Shown here one piece after another: positions 45,855-55,023 of a DNA stretch of 64,000 nt. A program made the translations under genes and the position numbers. Position 1 is the first letter of the stretch, and each line of letters starts with the position of its first letter. The stretch is from Laspinema palackyanum D2a (GTDB lineage: Bacteria > Cyanobacteriota > Cyanobacteriia > Cyanobacteriales > Laspinemataceae): positions 1-64,000 of the forward strand of contig JAMXFF010000013.1 in NCBI GenBank assembly GCA_025370845.1, read 5' to 3'. The notes under the pieces were generated by a model. The model saw nothing but the letters and a program-made list of their open reading frames with translations, did not search any database and was not told the DNA's origin.

Positions 45855-47654
45855 ATGACACTAATAGACTGGTTAATTGTCTTGTTTTATCTCGTTGCCA
45901 CAATGGGAGTGGGGTTATATCTCTCCCGCAAAGGCTCCAAGAATCTGGCAGAATTCTTTGTATCCGGGCGATCGCTACCTTGGTGGTTAGCGGGGACCAG
46001 TATGGCTGCCACCACCTTCTCCATTGATACCCCTCTCTACATTACCGGCATCGTGGGTAACCGAGGTATTGCGGGAAACTGGGAATGGTGGACCTTTGGC
46101 ATTTCCCATATCATCATGGTGTACATCTTTGCCCGGATGTGGCGGCGATCGGAAGTCATCACCGATGCAGAACTGACCGAAATCCGCTATGGCGGCAATA
46201 TGGCAGCAATTTTGCGCGGTGTCAAAGCCTTTATCTTTGCCGTTCCTATGAACTGCATCGGCATCGGCTATGCCATGCTGGCAATGGTAAAAGTGGTGGA
46301 TGCCTTGGGAATTTGGCAAAGTCTCGGCATTGATGCCGGAGAAAATACCCTCAAACTCATTAGCGTAATTGGCGTTAGCATCTTTGTGTTAATCTACGCC
46401 GGATTAGCGGGATTGTGGGGCGTCGTTGCCACGGACTTCTTCCAATTTTTCCTCGCCTTATTTGGGGCGATCGTGGTGGCATTTTTTGCTGTAAATAGCG
46501 TTGGTGGCATTCACGAACTGGTCCGGCAAGTCCCTCTCTCCTCTGACAAAGATATTTTATCCCTCTTACCCCTAACCTTTGGTGGGGAAGGCAATCCCTT
46601 CATTCAATTCAGCCAAACCGCAGGGATTACCGCCAGTACCTTTCTGGCTTATATTGCGATTCAATGGTGGTCCTGGAGACGGAGTGATGGAGGCGGGGAA
46701 TTTGTTCAGCGCTTTGCGGCGGCGAAAAACGAAACAGAGGCAGAAAAAGCTGCATGGTTGTTCAATATCATGCACTATGTGATTCGGACTTGGCCTTGGA
46801 TTTTAGTGGCATTAGCTGCCCTCGTGCTGTATCCCGATTTACAGGATAAAGAATTAGGCTATCCGAAATTAATGTTAGACTTCCTGCCGCCTGCGATGCT
46901 GGGGTTAGTGGTGGCATCGTTGATTGCAGCGTTTATGAGTACGGTGTCTACCTCCATTAACTGGGGGGCTTCATTTGTCACCAATGACCTGTATTTACGT
47001 TTTATCAAACCCTCAGCAACTCAAACCGAATTAGTATTCATTGGGCGGTTATCGTCGGTATTGGTAACCGCAATTGGCGCGATCGCCGCCTTTCTTGCCT
47101 CTGACGTTGCCACCGTCTTTCGTCTGGTGATTGCGATCGGCACCGGCTCAGGTTTAATCTTAGTCTTACGCTGGTTCTGGTGGCGCGTGAATGCGGCTGC
47201 GGAACTCACCGCCATTATCGGCAGTTTTGTCATCGGTTCTGTTACCAGTTTGGTCCCGGCGTTAACTATTGCTGACTTCGGGTTACGCCTGATGTTCATC
47301 ACTGCCAGCGTTACCCTCTTGTGGGTGATTGCCTTATTTGCCACCAAACCGGAAACCGAAGCAACCCTGAATGAATTCTACCGGCGAGTTCGTCCCGGGG
47401 GACCCGGTTGGACAAAGCAACGCGCCAGTACCGGATTAGAACCCGCCCAGAATTTGAGTCTGGATTTACAGCGAGTAGCAGCAGGGATTTTACTGCTGTT
47501 TGGGTTTTTGTTAACGACTGGAGGGTTCTTACTCTTACAACCGACGATCGGGTGGATTGCTCTGATTGTCGGGGTTGGCGGATGGATGTGGTTGCGACAA
47601 CTGAATAAGTCGAATGCCTTACTGATGCCTCGACCCGGAAGCGATCTGGATTAG
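45855..47654 (+). CDS. Sodium:solute symporter family protein
   Basis: The 599-aa protein has about 13-14 hydrophobic helices with the SSS-family pattern: WLIVLFYLVATMGVGLYLSR, EFFVSGRSLPWWLAGTSMAA, and the helix LGLVVASLIAAFMSTVSTSINWGASFVTND with the conserved Ser/Thr sodium site. The family imports sugars, amino acids, or similar solutes with sodium. The substrate cannot be read from the sequence. The C-terminus has an extra segment (from about residue 500) with two more helices. It follows argF by 164 bp on the same strand, though a hairpin intervenes. Confidence 0.9.
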   Translation: MTLIDWLIVLFYLVATMGVGLYLSRKGSKNLAEFFVSGRSLPWWLAGTSMAATTFSIDTPLYITGIVGNRGIAGNWEWWTFGISHIIMVYIFARMWRRSEVITDAELTEIRYGGNMAAILRGVKAFIFAVPMNCIGIGYAMLAMVKVVDALGIWQSLGIDAGENTLKLISVIGVSIFVLIYAGLAGLWGVVATDFFQFFLALFGAIVVAFFAVNSVGGIHELVRQVPLSSDKDILSLLPLTFGGEGNPFIQFSQTAGITASTFLAYIAIQWWSWRRSDGGGEFVQRFAAAKNETEAEKAAWLFNIMHYVIRTWPWILVALAALVLYPDLQDKELGYPKLMLDFLPPAMLGLVVASLIAAFMSTVSTSINWGASFVTNDLYLRFIKPSATQTELVFIGRLSSVLVTAIGAIAAFLASDVATVFRLVIAIGTGSGLILVLRWFWWRVNAAAELTAIIGSFVIGSVTSLVPALTIADFGLRLMFITASVTLLWVIALFATKPETEATLNEFYRRVRPGGPGWTKQRASTGLEPAQNLSLDLQRVAAGILLLFGFLLTTGGFLLLQPTIGWIALIVGVGGWMWLRQLNKSNALLMPRPGSDLD

Positions 47655-47660
47655 TCCTCA

Positions 47661-47693
47661 ACAAAGGGTGAGGATTCCCACCCCACCCTTTGT
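47661..47693 (+). terminator. Hairpin downstream of the symporter gene
   Basis: ACAAAGGGTG / CACCCTTTGT stem 7 bp after the symporter stop codon, no T-run. Probable terminator or mRNA end. Confidence 0.55.
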
Positions 47694-47808
47694 CTGGCAA
47701 TCTCCTAGCAAATCGTGAGATAATCATTAAAAGTTACCCCTGAGTCAAATGGGGTGCAGCCTGCTCAACTCTCATCCTCCCAGTTACACCCTCCTACCTT
47801 CTACCGCA

Positions 47809-48063
47809 ATGATGTCAATCATCCGATCGCAAATTCTGCCCTTCTTCATTTTCCTAGTCTTTTTAGTGGCATTAGTCGCCGTGAGTGCGCGGATTTTCTT
47901 ACCTGCCGATATGATGGCCCCTGCACCGATAGAAGAACAAGTGCAACCTGCCGATCGCCTCTCCAGCATCTCCTTCCCCAACGTTGCCGAACTGCCTCCC
48001 TCTCTGTCCCATTTAATTAAAGGGTTACCGGAAGATACGCTGTTTTTCAATCAAGAGAGTTAG
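47809..48063 (+). CDS. Small single-pass membrane protein
   Basis: From the ATG pair at 47809/47812 the product is 83-84 aa: a basic start, a membrane helix (ILPFFIFLVFLVALVAVSARIFL, read in parts), then a polar, Pro-rich C-terminal part. A longer ATG at 47749 would add 20 residues of uncharacteristic composition. No family is recognised. The GNAT gene begins 7 bp after its stop, so both are likely on one transcript. Confidence 0.6.
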   Translation: MMSIIRSQILPFFIFLVFLVALVAVSARIFLPADMMAPAPIEEQVQPADRLSSISFPNVAELPPSLSHLIKGLPEDTLFFNQES

Positions 48064-48069
48064 GGGAAT

Positions 48070-48552
48070 TTGCACATTAAAGCACCAACGCTTGAACTGA
48101 TTCCGGGATATCATCTGCGGGTGGGTTCATCCCGCGATCGCTACTTATTGGTAAAGTTCTTGAAGTTAACCTATCAGGAACTTTACCCAGGCCAAGACTT
48201 TTCCCATTTAACCACAACTGTTGACCAATATTTTGCAGAGGAAACGCCGTTATGGTGGATGGAATCGGCTGATAATTCTGAACCTGTGGGTTGTTTGTGG
48301 TTAGGAAATGCAGTGGATCAGGTTAAAGGCGATCGGCACGCTCATATTTTTGTCCTCTATGTCGCACCAGAACACCGTCGCCGAGGACTGGGTTCAGCAT
48401 TAATGGAATATGCTGAAAATTGGGCCAGAGAACGAGGCGATCGGCAGATGGGTTTACAAGTCTTCCTCAATAATCCCCCCGCCTTAAATCTCTATCAAAA
48501 ATTAGGCTATCAAAGTCATTCCGTCTGGATGCTTAAATCTTTAGAATCATGA
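48070..48552 (+). CDS. GNAT-family N-acetyltransferase
   Basis: The 160-aa protein has the acetyl-CoA binding motif RRRGLGSALMEYAENWAR after the strand HIFVLYVAPEHR, and the C-terminal LQVFLNNPPALNLYQKLGY. It should transfer an acetyl group to an amine of a small molecule or protein. The start is probably TTG at 48070, four bases after GGGGAA and just past the stop of the small membrane protein, which argues for translational coupling. Confidence 0.88.
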   Translation: MHIKAPTLELIPGYHLRVGSSRDRYLLVKFLKLTYQELYPGQDFSHLTTTVDQYFAEETPLWWMESADNSEPVGCLWLGNAVDQVKGDRHAHIFVLYVAPEHRRRGLGSALMEYAENWARERGDRQMGLQVFLNNPPALNLYQKLGYQSHSVWMLKSLES

Positions 48553-48573
48553 AAGCGCTCAAATCAACCAAAA

Positions 48574-49368
48574 TCAATCCGGTTTTAATCCGGGATGATT
48601 CATTGTTATTCCCAAGCGATTTAAGCCGATTTCTACATACTCATATTCCCGCTCAATACTAATTGATTTTCGCTCTAATCGCTGAGAAACGGCTGCGGTG
48701 GTAAAGGTTCCAGCAAATAAATCTAATACCACATCCCCGGGATTGCTACTGGCTTTGATAATTCGTTCGAGTAGTGCTTCCGGCTTTTGCGTCGGATGTT
48801 TTCTATATTCCGGCATTTTATATCTCACTCGCGGAATATACCACACATTCCCTGGAATTTTTGTCGTACAATAAGGAGCCGGTTCGCTTTTTCGATAATC
48901 AATCAGTTTGCGGACTGCACCTGTTTTTGCTTCAACTCGAATTTCATCCGCATTAAATGTATAATTCTGAGGGTTTTTGACCGCAAATAAAATGGGTTCA
49001 TACAATGAACCAAAGTATTTCTTCGCTTGCATTCCTGAACTATCATAATGCCAAACAATTCGAGATAAAATAGTTAATCTTTTTTGCAAATAAATATCCA
49101 GATGAGGCATATATTGTGTGGCAGACATCAAATATAATGTCCCGGTGGTTGTGAGCTTACGAAGACATAATTCTAGCCATTGATAGCACCAGTCTAAATA
49201 AGCATCATCACCTTTCCACTGTTCTTTTTTGCCATTAAAAATTTTGCCGATATTATAGGGAGGATCGGCAAAAATTAAATGAATGCTGTTATCTTCAATT
49301 CCTGTTTCTAAAGCATCGATAACATCTCCCCAAATGACTTGATGTCCGGGGATTTCAAATACTTTCAT
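48574..49368 (-). CDS. Orphan DNA adenine methyltransferase, YhdJ-like
   Basis: The 264-aa protein is a beta-type N6-adenine/N4-cytosine methyltransferase: motif IV DPPY (IHLIFADPPYNIGK) comes first, and the SAM motif DLFAGTFTTAAV lies near the C-terminus. Similarity to E. coli YhdJ is strong by eye across the target-recognition region (RIVWHYDSSGMQAKK, YEPILFAVK, VPGNVW-like PGNVWYIPRVRY, HPTQKPEALLERII). YhdJ methylates the second A of ATGCAT, so that site is the best guess. No restriction enzyme is encoded beside it. Confidence 0.88.
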   Translation of the reverse strand: MKVFEIPGHQVIWGDVIDALETGIEDNSIHLIFADPPYNIGKIFNGKKEQWKGDDAYLDWCYQWLELCLRKLTTTGTLYLMSATQYMPHLDIYLQKRLTILSRIVWHYDSSGMQAKKYFGSLYEPILFAVKNPQNYTFNADEIRVEAKTGAVRKLIDYRKSEPAPYCTTKIPGNVWYIPRVRYKMPEYRKHPTQKPEALLERIIKASSNPGDVVLDLFAGTFTTAAVSQRLERKSISIEREYEYVEIGLNRLGITMNHPGLKPD

Positions 49369-49426
49369 TCAAGTTTTATCATAAAATTTGAAGCATAGAG
49401 AAACGGCATCGCATTGTCCTCCCCAC

Positions 49427-50746
49427 TTATTCTAATTTTCTATACCAGGCTTGCAATCCCTGGCGATGAACTTCTTGCCAGGGGATATCCTGCGATCGCG
49501 CAATGTTAGCGCAATCCTCATACTCCGGTTGCACATTGGTAATGGTTCCTTGACTATCCGTGGCAACCTTCACCCGCACGTCCCCGAATGGGGTGGAAAC
49601 GGTATGGAGTTCCCGATGCAAAATCGATCGCTGTTGGGTCGAAATCCGAATCCCCAAGGTAGGCGTTTCTCGAAATATTACCGCTTCACAGGCTTTTTGT
49701 TGTTCCGGATGACAAATCACCGTCAGCAAGATGCCAGTTCGGGATTTTTTCATAGAAATTGCCTCGGTAAAGGCATCTAAGGCACCGGCGGCAAATAATC
49801 GCTCTAAGGTATAGGCGATCGCCTGGGGATTGGCATCATCAATTTGAGTTTCTAAGACTGAAATGGTTTCCGTCACCGTGGATTCTAGCTGATTGTCCGT
49901 CAATTCCCCCACCCACAGGCGCAGGATATTGGGAATCGGCAAATCCCGAGAACCTGCACCTAATCCGATGGCACGAATTGTCATCGGAGGCGGATTCCCA
50001 AAGGCAGTGGCGAGGGTCACGGCGATCGCCGCGCCGGTTGGGGTGACTAATTCTTTCTCAATCCCATTACTATAAACCGGCACCTGTCCCGATTGGAATA
50101 ACGAAAGGACCGCAGGCACCGGCACCGGCAATCTGCCATGTGCTGCCCATACTGTACCCCCTCCCGTAGGCAAGGGTGAACAATACAATTCCTCAATTCC
50201 TAACCAATCTAAACCCAAACAAGTCCCGACAATATCCACGATCGCATCCGTTGCACCCACTTCATGAAAATGCACCTGTTCCGGCGCAATCCCATGAACC
50301 GCCCCTTCAGCAATGGCTAAGGTCCGAAATACTTGCAAACTCCACGTTTCAGCCTGTTTCGGTAACTGCGCCCCTTGAATCAGCGCCTCAATTTCCGGTA
50401 AGTGGCGCGTCGGGTGATGACTGTGAGGGGTGTGATGATGATGTTCATGCTCATGATGATGATGCTCATGTTCATGATGATGATGCTCATGTTCGTGATG
50501 ATGGTGGCGATCGCCCGAATCTGGATTAGACTGAGCAACAGTCTCTACCAGGTCAACATGAATTTTCATCCCCTGCTGGGTGTTGCGGTGCACCCATTCT
50601 TGCCTGAGTTGGTATTCCGGACCAATACCGAGGCAGTCGAGTTGCTCCCTGAGATAATCAAATGGAACCCCCGCGCTCACCAATGCGCCGAGGAACATAT
50701 CACCAGCAATGCCGGTGGGACATTGAAGATAGGCAATTTTTTTCAT
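49427..50746 (-). CDS. larC: LarC-type nickel pincer cofactor synthesis protein
   Basis: The 439-aa protein (DUF111/LarC family) begins KKIAYLQCPTGIAGDMFLGAL and contains HFHEVGATDAIVDIVGT and SPLPTGGGTV, standard for the family. LarC inserts nickel into the pyridinium dithiocarboxylate cofactor of lactate racemase and relatives. A His/Glu tract at about residues 80-112, made of repeated HHHHEHE units, would bind metal. LarA, LarB and LarE are not in the window, as is common in cyanobacteria, so the cofactor or its user may be encoded elsewhere. Start at the ATG 50746 is preferred over the adjacent TTG. Confidence 0.92.
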   Translation of the reverse strand: MKKIAYLQCPTGIAGDMFLGALVSAGVPFDYLREQLDCLGIGPEYQLRQEWVHRNTQQGMKIHVDLVETVAQSNPDSGDRHHHHEHEHHHHEHEHHHHEHEHHHHTPHSHHPTRHLPEIEALIQGAQLPKQAETWSLQVFRTLAIAEGAVHGIAPEQVHFHEVGATDAIVDIVGTCLGLDWLGIEELYCSPLPTGGGTVWAAHGRLPVPVPAVLSLFQSGQVPVYSNGIEKELVTPTGAAIAVTLATAFGNPPPMTIRAIGLGAGSRDLPIPNILRLWVGELTDNQLESTVTETISVLETQIDDANPQAIAYTLERLFAAGALDAFTEAISMKKSRTGILLTVICHPEQQKACEAVIFRETPTLGIRISTQQRSILHRELHTVSTPFGDVRVKVATDSQGTITNVQPEYEDCANIARSQDIPWQEVHRQGLQAWYRKLE

Positions 50747-50828
50747 CAATCCGCAGAATAAAAAGTCAAGACCCTAGATTCACGGGCAATCCAGTCCAAG
50801 TTAATTGTCACATTTCAATTCACCGATT

Positions 50829-51464
50829 ATGGCAACTCTATACGAAATTCATCCGGAAACCCCCCAAGTTCGCAAAATTGAAGAAGTGGTGGATGCACTG
50901 CAAAAAGGTGCAGTTATGCTCTACCCCACGGACACGGTTTATGCAATCGGCTGTGACATTACCGTTAAGGGTGCGATCGAACGAGTTAGGCAGATCAAGC
51001 GACTCTCCAATGATAAGCCCTTAACCTTTCTGTGTCCTTCATTATCCAATATTGCTGCCTACGCCACGGTTACCGATTCAGCTTATCGGATTATTAAGCG
51101 TCTGATTCCAGGACCCTACACTTTTTTGCTTCCGGCAACGAAGCTGGTGCCGAAGCTGGTGATGGACCCCAAACGGAAAACCACGGGTATCCGGGTTCCA
51201 GATAGTCGGGTGTGCTTAGATTTACTTGAGGCACTGGGAAATCCGATTATTTCGACTTCAGCGCCTCTACCCAGTTATTTAGAACACAATGGTTTCATCG
51301 GTAAGGCGGAGTTGTTTGACGAAGTGGAAAAGCTGGTGGATGTGATTATTGATACCGGGGAAGAGCCAGGATATCAAGTCTCGACCATTCTCGATTTAAC
51401 CGACAACGAACCGGCGATCGTGCGGGAGGGGTTAGGGGCTGAATTGGTTGCTAGTGTGATTTGA
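50829..51464 (+). CDS. YrdC/Sua5/YciO-family protein
   Basis: The 211-aa protein starts at ATG 50829, matching the family N-terminus (ATLYEIHPETPQ). It has the Sua5/YrdC pattern: YPTDTVYAIGCD, RIKRLSNDKPLTFLC (read in parts), PGPYTFLLPAT, and a C-terminal STILDLTDNEPAIVREG. The family makes threonylcarbamoyl-AMP for the t6A37 modification of ANN-decoding tRNAs; the YciO-type branch, which this resembles in length and sequence, is less well defined. It is divergent from larC with only about 80 bp between starts. Confidence 0.9.
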   Translation: MATLYEIHPETPQVRKIEEVVDALQKGAVMLYPTDTVYAIGCDITVKGAIERVRQIKRLSNDKPLTFLCPSLSNIAAYATVTDSAYRIIKRLIPGPYTFLLPATKLVPKLVMDPKRKTTGIRVPDSRVCLDLLEALGNPIISTSAPLPSYLEHNGFIGKAELFDEVEKLVDVIIDTGEEPGYQVSTILDLTDNEPAIVREGLGAELVASVI

Positions 51465-51532
51465 ATAAGAGCCTCGCACCCCTGAAGGGTTGAGCTATAA
51501 GGACACTAGCGGAGCCATGCCCCTTGGGCTAT

Positions 51533-51550
51533 AGCCCGCCTGCGCGGGCT
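51533..51550 (+). terminator. Hairpin AGCCCGC/GCGGGCT
   Basis: Same stem-loop module as at 45736 (GCCCGCCTGCGCGGGCTAAG), 69 bp after the YrdC-family gene. A second, stronger terminator follows at 51571. Confidence 0.55.
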
Positions 51551-51570
51551 AAGAAAACTTGAATTCTGAA

Positions 51571-51600
51571 CCTGTCTGCGATCGCAGGCGGGTTTTTTTT
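51571..51600 (+). terminator. Rho-independent terminator
   Basis: CCTGTCTGCGATCGCAGGCGGG stem followed by eight T residues; the stem contains a HIP1 octamer. It probably ends the YrdC-family transcript. Confidence 0.8.
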
Positions 51601-52141
51601 AGCACCCTACAACGAACGCTCTCAACCTTGTTGGAGGATAGGCGATCGCAACTCTAGCCAACCCCACAGTTTTTAAAAGCAATTCACTCTTTTAGCAGAG
51701 GCCCTATATCCCCCCACCCCTAACCATCCCGAGGGGTGATCTTTTAAACATTGCCCACCATTGGATCCGGATGAACCGCGTTCCCAAACGAAGAGGATCA
51801 CGGAGATTTGATATCCAAGTTTTAAATGATACCCATGTGCCAGTTGTCAATGCGGAGTGGGTGGAATCAACCACTTTCTCGACCGTCCACCCGTAAAACC
51901 TTAGCCATTGGCCGATCGCAACCGGAAAAGAACAGACAGTGGTGCATCCTGTCCCGTTACAGCAGTATGCCGGTTTAGAAAGAGGGATCTACTGACCACC
52001 AAAGTCCGCTCAATCTTGGGACAGTCTAAATGTAGACAGCGCAGGGAGCAAAGCAAGAGGCTCAACCGACAAGCGACCCTCTCCTCCTCTCCCCCAATGT
52101 CTGCGGTTCTTTAGTCCGGTGCGTTACCCGAGGCAAAACTC
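51601..52141. other. Intergenic region upstream of the HetZ-like gene
   Basis: About 540 bp. A 41-codon ORF at 51771-51896 (starts MNRVPKRRGSRRFD) is basic but lacks a ribosome binding site and known relatives, so it is not called. The region is expected to carry the promoter and a long leader of the HetZ-like gene. Confidence 0.4.
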
Positions 52142-53416
52142 ATGAATGTTAAACTAGCCAACTCGTCCAATTCCCGGAAAAACGATGCTCAAGTTCCTGC
52201 TACTCCGCAAATGACCGCAGGCACTCCTCAAGTGGAGAGCCAACCTGGAGACCCCACCGAAGAACCCATCTTCATACTGGGAATGGACACGGAACAGTTG
52301 AGTGAGCAAATTCTTGATGAACTTAGCCAAAAGCTGAAAAGCGGCTCGAAAAGCGCCCAAGAGGTGGCCCTACGGATTGCCAAAGAAGTGGAGCGGATTT
52401 GCCGGAAAAGCAATCGGATTCAAAATTCCGGTGAAGTTCGCTCCTGGCAAATTACTCTCGCTCGTCACCGCTTACAAAAGTCTCTCCATTACTACAAGCT
52501 CGGTTCTCGGCAAGGTCGGGTGGACCTCCATGCTCAACTCAGCTCGATGGTTTACCGTCATGTGGCTCACCTGCACTCTCGTTTGAGCTTCCAAGCACGA
52601 TACACCTTAATCGAAGATTTCTTGCAAGGGTTCTATATCGAGGTGCTGCGTGCCTTCCGTCGGGAACATGAAATGCCCCTAACCTACACCCCTCGGACTC
52701 AGTTAGAACTGGCAGAGTATATGGCCTTTACGGAACATTATGCCAAGCGTCGGATTACCCTCCCGGGTCGCTACAATCAACAACTGATTGTGTTGCGTGC
52801 TCAAGGGTTCGCCCAAGGTCAACCCCCGGAAACTTTGGTGGATATCGAACAGGCGATCGAGTTTCCCAAGGGTGAAGATGCGGAAGTTCAAAGTCGCTCT
52901 TATGCAGCGCAGCAGGTTCGGGAAAAAATGATTGCCGAGATGGTGGACCCAGCGGAAGCAGTGTTGCGCGATCGCGTGATTGCTGAGTTGATTCAATATC
53001 TGGAGTCTCAAGGTCAATCCGACTGTATCGATTACTTGGTGCTGAAACTCCAAGATTTAGCCGCCCCGGAAATCGACGAAATCCTCGGTCTGAGCGCACG
53101 TCAGCGGGATTACCTACAACAACGGTTCAAATACCACGTCGAAAAGTTCGCTCGCTCTGGACATTGGAAACTGGTCCATCAATGGCTCGGTGCCGACTTG
53201 GATCAAAATCTGGGAATGCCTTTGCAGCAGTGGGATAATTTCCTCGGAGACCTTTCTGAAGAACAGCAACAGCTTTTAAAATTGAAACGCTCTGGGGCCA
53301 GTGATGCCGAAATCGCCCAAGAGATTAAATGCACTCCCAAACAGGTCCAAAAGCGTTGGTCGGCACTTCTGGAAAAAGCGTGGCAATCTCGTAATACTGA
53401 ATCTCAGGAGAAGTAA
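52142..53416 (+). CDS. HetZ-like / sigma-factor-like regulatory protein
   Basis: The 424-aa protein resembles, from memory, the cyanobacterial HetZ family: SGEVRSWQITLARHRLQKSL, LEDFLQGFYIEVLRAFRREH-like helices (IEDFLQGFYIEVL), TPRTQLELAEYMAFTEHYAKRRI, LPGRYNQQLIVLRAQ, and a C-terminal helix-turn-helix-like part (SDAEIAQEIKCTPKQVQKRW) recalling sigma region 4. HetZ is a DNA-binding regulator of early heterocyst commitment in Anabaena and is also present in filamentous strains that form no heterocysts. The first 45 residues are a polar extension. Assignment to HetZ proper rather than to a related sigma-like family is uncertain. ATG follows GAGG at eight bases. Confidence 0.6.
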   Translation: MNVKLANSSNSRKNDAQVPATPQMTAGTPQVESQPGDPTEEPIFILGMDTEQLSEQILDELSQKLKSGSKSAQEVALRIAKEVERICRKSNRIQNSGEVRSWQITLARHRLQKSLHYYKLGSRQGRVDLHAQLSSMVYRHVAHLHSRLSFQARYTLIEDFLQGFYIEVLRAFRREHEMPLTYTPRTQLELAEYMAFTEHYAKRRITLPGRYNQQLIVLRAQGFAQGQPPETLVDIEQAIEFPKGEDAEVQSRSYAAQQVREKMIAEMVDPAEAVLRDRVIAELIQYLESQGQSDCIDYLVLKLQDLAAPEIDEILGLSARQRDYLQQRFKYHVEKFARSGHWKLVHQWLGADLDQNLGMPLQQWDNFLGDLSEEQQQLLKLKRSGASDAEIAQEIKCTPKQVQKRWSALLEKAWQSRNTESQEK

Positions 53417-53608
53417 TTCCCTGTGCTAATTACTACTAGGTTCCCGAATCATCGGTCTGTGTTCACGAGCGATCGCTCAATCCACAGGTGGGGGACCGGC
53501 AGACACCCTCCGACTGCCGCCTCTGTTTCCCCCCCCTTCCCAATTTCTCAGCCCCATTTTAGGTTCAATCGGGAGCCGGTCCCTCGACTCCCCGAGCATA
53601 TTCCCTGG

Positions 53609-53637
53609 ATAACCAAGCCCCTAGCTTGGTTATTTTT
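53609..53637 (+). terminator. Rho-independent terminator
   Basis: ATAACCAAG-CCCCTAG-CTTGGTTAT stem followed by TTTTT, about 190 bp after the HetZ-like gene. Confidence 0.75.
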
Positions 53638-53770
53638 GTGGAGTTTCTCCGGTTTAGGTCATCCCAAATTCCCTTGTCAAAACCTAGTTTTCTCTTGAGC
53701 CCGCGCTTCTGGGGCTTCATCTGCAAACGCCCCACCCTTGAGGGTGCGGGTTTTTACGAAGAATATCGGT

Positions 53771-53838
53771 TAGAAACCCGGTTTTTTGAGAAAAGTTAGG
53801 CCAATTTGCCACAAATTAGGGCCAGAAACCCGGTTTCT
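53771..53838. repeat. Palindrome AGAAACCCGGTTTCT, two copies
   Basis: AGAAACCCGGTTTT (from 53772) and AGAAACCCGGTTTCT (53824-53838) flank a 40-bp spacer; the same palindrome with similar flanks occurs at 20676. Rest of 53417-54232 shows a small hairpin CACCCTTGAGGGTG but no gene. Confidence 0.65.
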
Positions 53839-54232
53839 TGTCCCCTGAATTTATACCTATTGGACCGTTCTAACCCCAGGGATTTGGCTTGAATGTTTGA
53901 GGTTTAATCAATCACCCCTTGTTAATTGTCGATTGATAATTCTGGCTTTTCCCCGGCATAGTTAATAATTTTTTAATTTTTTGGTGAGCACTTGATTCGG
54001 ACTGTTAAAATATGTAAAGAAAATTCTCGCGCTCGTCAAGATCGACTTCTAAATTCTAAACGTTCGTTGCGAGTGCTACGGGTTCAGGACTATATCGCCC
54101 TTCCCTTCCGATCGCCGACCCTGGATGCCGACGTCGAGATGAACTGCCGAAGGTGACGTTTTGCCGTCAACCCTCGCCTTTTCAGGGTGTGTTGATGTTC
54201 AACCCGAACACTCCCCAATTTATGAGGTAGTT

Positions 54233-54976
54233 ATGACGCTCTTAGTCTCTCAACAGTCTATTTCAACTCAACCCACCGCCCAGAATAAAGCGGTGCTAGG
54301 TCGCGTGTTTCAGGCGATCAACCCTGATAGTTGCCCGACTAATTATAATTTTCATCTCCATACCGTCTGTTCCGATGGCAAGTTACGCCCGGAAGAAGTG
54401 ATGGAACAAGCTATCTGCATTGGTCTCAAAGGGCTGGCAATTACGGATCATCACAGTGTCAAAGGCTACTATGCCGCTCAACGCTGGTTAGATGAATGGT
54501 GGATCGACCACTCCCGGGTCTATCAAAGTGACAGAACCGTTGCGGAACTGCCTCAACCCCCCCAACTCTGGACTGGGGTCGAAATTAATGCGGGTCTCCT
54601 GGATACGGAGGTTCATATTCTGGGATATGCCTTCAATCCAGAACATCCTCGGATGCAACCTTATCTGGAAGGTCACACGGTCAAGGGTCCCCATTATCAA
54701 GCCTCCCAGGTAATTCATGCCATTCAAGCAGCCGGTGGATTGGCAGTTTTGGCTCACCCGGCGCGGTATGCCAAGCGATCGCCTGCGGACCTGATTCCCG
54801 AAGCCGCCAATTTGGGCATTGATGGCATCGAAACCTATTATGCCTACAAAAACCCCAACCCCTGGAAACCCAGTCCCAAGCAAACCGCCAAAGTTTATGA
54901 ATTAGGTGCCACCTACGGATTATTCCATACCTGTGGCACCGATACCCACGGCTCTAATATGCTCTTACGTCTGTGA
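54233..54976 (+). CDS. PHP-domain metal-dependent phosphoesterase
   Basis: The 247-aa protein has the four PHP motifs: FHLHTVCSDG (HxH), AITDHHSVKG, AVLAHPARYAK, and GTDTHGSN near the C-terminus. The family binds two or three metals and hydrolyses phosphoesters such as nucleoside 3',5'-bisphosphate or short oligonucleotides; the substrate here is unknown. ATG at 54233 has GAGG five bases upstream and matches the family length better than an upstream TTG at 54161. Confidence 0.9.
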   Translation: MTLLVSQQSISTQPTAQNKAVLGRVFQAINPDSCPTNYNFHLHTVCSDGKLRPEEVMEQAICIGLKGLAITDHHSVKGYYAAQRWLDEWWIDHSRVYQSDRTVAELPQPPQLWTGVEINAGLLDTEVHILGYAFNPEHPRMQPYLEGHTVKGPHYQASQVIHAIQAAGGLAVLAHPARYAKRSPADLIPEAANLGIDGIETYYAYKNPNPWKPSPKQTAKVYELGATYGLFHTCGTDTHGSNMLLRL

Positions 54977-55023
54977 TCCAATCAAGAGAAGCACCCAGGC
55001 AGAGAACCCTCCTGTTCTCTGCC

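Noticed and set aside
51771-51896. 41-codon basic ORF upstream of the HetZ-like gene
   Set aside because: No ribosome binding site and no known relatives; could be real but cannot be supported.
53423-53698. 91-codon plus-strand ORF after the HetZ-like gene
   Set aside because: It contains the terminator at 53609 and reads as Pro-rich noncoding composition.
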